From: Gammaproteobacteria bacterium
Lineage (GTDB): Bacteria; Pseudomonadota; Gammaproteobacteria; Xanthomonadales; SZUA-36
Assembly: GCA_021772935.1 (NCBI GenBank)
Contig: JAJFLA010000020.1
Location: 1-44,859 of the forward strand
DNA: 44,859 nt
Direction: 5' to 3'
A program made the position numbers and the translations under genes. Each line of letters starts with the position of its first letter. Within the stretch, counting starts at the first letter, position 1. The notes below the pieces were generated by a model, which was not told where the DNA came from, made no database searches, and saw only the letters and a program-made list of their open reading frames with translations. This document shows positions 43,175-44,859 of this stretch, piece after piece.

Positions 43175-44416
43175 TTAGAAACTGTAGCCCAGCCCGATGT
43201 CGATGCCGGTGAAGTCACGACCAAGTTCGCTGTCCAGATCATGATTACGGTTGCGGTAGTCGAATTTAACCACGACGTTTTCGCCGGGCCACCAGTTCAG
43301 GCCCAGCTCCCATTGATCAAACTGATCCCGCGTCCTGGCGGCATCAACATCTTCGTAACGGGTATAGAATCCAAGCCGTTTATTGAGGCGGTAACTGGGT
43401 TCAATATACCAGCCAGTTTGGCTATCAGCACCTGCGGCTTCGACCGCAACGCCAGAAAAATCCCAGTGGGCATACAGCGCACGCAAACCAAAGCCATTGT
43501 TCTGATAATCGACGTGTGCCTCCACCAGGGTGCCATCATCCAGTCCGTCATTGGCGGCCTGGGATGGGTCAAACTGGTACTGGACCGTTACCGCAGCCTG
43601 CAGACCGGCAATACCGAGATAACGTAGGCGCCCTGTTACAGCCCCATCGTTGGCGAAGGCTTTGGCAGCTTTTTGTCGGCCGCTACGTACCCTGAAGGCA
43701 CTGCCGCCACTGGTAGGCATTTGCAAACCAGAGCTTACCGCTAAATCCCAATTCCAGTCAGAGCCCCAGCGGCCATTCAGTCCGGCGCCCGCTTCCCACC
43801 AGGTGCTCGGTACGATGATGTTTTCCACATCATTGCGCTCTACGCCGTAAAAAGTTGGTGGTTCATGGGTTTCATTGAGGATGCCGACAGGCAGAAGGAA
43901 GACGCCTGCTTTTGAGTGTAAATCACGACCCAGGTCAAATTCGACAAAGGCCTGTTCCAGTTCTACCTCGCCGGGTGTGCTGCCACCGCTATCTGCAACA
44001 AAGCCGTGTTCCAGTTCAAACTCGGAGTAAAAACGTGTTTTATCATTGAATTCATGCCCGAAAAATAGCACAAAACGGTGAAAGTCGATTTCTTCGACAT
44101 CTCTGGATGGATCATTGGCATCAAGATTGTTGTAGTGCAGCTCACCGTAACCACCAATGGTGGTTTTCTGGCTTGAAGCTTGTTGTGCTGGTTGCGAGTC
44201 GATGACTTCGGCGACTGCTTCAACCTTGGCGTCCGTTTCAACGGCTTGATTTTGCGTTCGTTCCAGTTGCTGTTTCAGTGCATCAATCTGCTGCTGGAGA
44301 AAGTCCAGTTTGGCTAATAGATCGGTGTTGTCTTCAGCGTAAATGGTTGGGCTGGCCAGTAAGGTAGCGAGTACGGAAGTACACAATAGTCGTACAAATC
44401 TGCTAGTGGATCGCAT
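43175..44416 (-). CDS. Outer-membrane porin with N-terminal coiled coil
   Basis: 413 residues. A signal peptide (about 1-27) is followed by a coiled coil (about 30-75: LLAKLDFLQQQIDALKQQLE), then a beta-barrel of alternating residues ending in an aromatic C-terminus (GLGYSF), as outer-membrane proteins do. It resembles porins annotated as phosphate- or carboxylate-selective (OprP-like), but substrate cannot be told from sequence. A Fur-like box lies about 50 bp upstream and AAGGA precedes the ATG. As the first gene before the FMN and PepSY genes, it may admit iron compounds (inference). Confidence 0.8.
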   Translation of the reverse strand: MRSTSRFVRLLCTSVLATLLASPTIYAEDNTDLLAKLDFLQQQIDALKQQLERTQNQAVETDAKVEAVAEVIDSQPAQQASSQKTTIGGYGELHYNNLDANDPSRDVEEIDFHRFVLFFGHEFNDKTRFYSEFELEHGFVADSGGSTPGEVELEQAFVEFDLGRDLHSKAGVFLLPVGILNETHEPPTFYGVERNDVENIIVPSTWWEAGAGLNGRWGSDWNWDLAVSSGLQMPTSGGSAFRVRSGRQKAAKAFANDGAVTGRLRYLGIAGLQAAVTVQYQFDPSQAANDGLDDGTLVEAHVDYQNNGFGLRALYAHWDFSGVAVEAAGADSQTGWYIEPSYRLNKRLGFYTRYEDVDAARTRDQFDQWELGLNWWPGENVVVKFDYRNRNHDLDSELGRDFTGIDIGLGYSF

Positions 44417-44464
44417 TGGAATTAGTCCTTTGGTTAGAGCCTGAAAAATACAGAAAATATCTTA

Positions 44465-44489
44465 TTGCAAATGAGAACCATTCGCAACA
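44465..44489. promoter_or_regulatory. Fur-box-like palindrome upstream of the porin operon
   Basis: AAATGAGAACCATTCGCA within TTGC…GCAA is a near-palindrome matching the Fur 7-1-7 pattern (ATGAGAA-x-CATTCGCA). It lies about 50-75 bp before the porin ATG. It suggests the porin/FMN-binding/PepSY operon is repressed by Fe(II)-Fur. Confidence 0.65.
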
Positions 44490-44750
44490 AAAGAGATGAG
44501 TGAAAGGTGACTTACTTGATCTGTGTCAATTGTTTACTTGAAACCGACACTAATTTGAGTGGGTAAGAATTGGGGGTTCTGGTAATGATCAGCGCCATAG
44601 AGCCGGTTTACAACGCACTACAGAGGAAATTTTGAAGCCAATATATATGGTGTATGAACCGATTAAAGCTAGCGAGGTTTCATTACTAAAACCAGAAAAA
44701 GAAAAAGGAGGGTGTGCCCCACTACTGTCCCACAGTTTGACAGTCATAAA

Positions 44751-44779
44751 GTGAACCTCATCTGAGGTTCGCTTTTTTT
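44751..44779 (+). terminator. Intrinsic terminator
   Basis: GTGAACCTCA and TGAGGTTCGC form a stem with one G-U pair, followed by seven Ts (44773-44779). It is oriented for plus-strand transcription. The gene it ends is not identified; the preceding plus frame is only a candidate. Confidence 0.75.
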
Positions 44780-44859
44780 GTGCCTCGGAGGGTCTGGTTT
44801 GAGTATGTCCAGCAAACTTCTCCGCTCGAACAAATTGAGCTGAATCACCCGTAATATTC

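Larger units (their letters stand above)
44417..44859. other. 443-bp right-edge region
   Basis: It contains the Fur-like box (44465-44489) and an intrinsic terminator on the plus strand (44751-44779). A plus frame from about 44572 to the TGA just before the terminator reads QRHRAGLQRTTEEILKPI and is open for about 60 codons, but it has no clear start. It may be the tail of a plus-strand gene or a remnant. Nothing else is recognised up to the window end. Confidence 0.5.

Overview
The window looks like chromosomal DNA of a free-living, probably marine, gammaproteobacterium. That is inferred from family content: OpgB, a GcvA-like LysR regulator, an RhtB exporter, a xi-class glutathione transferase, Cus-type RND efflux and a Fur-type box. 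No rRNA, tRNA, prophage or CRISPR array was seen. Most genes are metabolic, envelope or metal-handling genes. Several gene remnants and short repeats show local rearrangement.

Layout. Positions 1-220 hold the 5' end of an IS110-family transposase, its non-coding left end and a long REP-like palindrome. Positions 222-3172 hold a divergent pair: an exported GDPD-fold phosphodiesterase and an OpgB-like phosphoglycerol transferase. Positions 3275-6805 carry cytochrome b561, then a LysR regulator divergent from a glutathionyl-hydroquinone reductase and a LysE/RhtB exporter. Positions 6903-10304 hold a DUF885 protein bracketed by short direct repeats, an eroded stretch and a DUF547 protein without a signal peptide. 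copA (10305-12542) is followed by an exported metzincin protease overlapping an uncharacterised exported partner (12643-14519).

Positions 14675-21135 form an apparent system. A three-gene minus-strand operon (integral membrane protein, ABC ATPase, ABC permease fused to an M1 aminopeptidase) lies divergent from a regulator with about seven membrane helices and a LuxR-type HTH. Repeated, palindromic operator-like boxes lie between them. Next come a patatin, remnants of an amidase and a GNAT domain, a large FecR-like/PAN exported protein, and a MATE remnant flanked by imperfect direct repeats.

Positions 26517-30160 are an operon of ECF sigma factor, ZAS-type anti-sigma factor, PDZ protein and PDZ+DUF4136 protein. 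The two PDZ proteins look like paralogues, one with DUF4136 inserted. A 54-bp near-copy of the 3' end of the LuxR gene lies just upstream.

Positions 30398-44416 are a long minus-strand metal and redox region. A Fur-like box precedes a porin, an FMN-binding protein, a PepSY membrane protein and a membrane dipeptidase. A small Met/His/Cys-rich exported protein then leads into cusC-cusB-cusA, two PepSY proteins and a choice-of-anchor-B-like exported protein. One of the PepSY proteins carries a C-terminal NqrF-like [2Fe-2S] ferredoxin domain. My working inference is that the PepSY, ferredoxin and FMN proteins move electrons across the inner membrane to reduce periplasmic Cu or Fe, beside Cu(I) export and iron uptake. 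The strongest candidates for undescribed biology are this PepSY-ferredoxin/Cus linkage, the 7TM-LuxR/ABC-M1 system, and the ECF/anti-sigma/PDZ operon.
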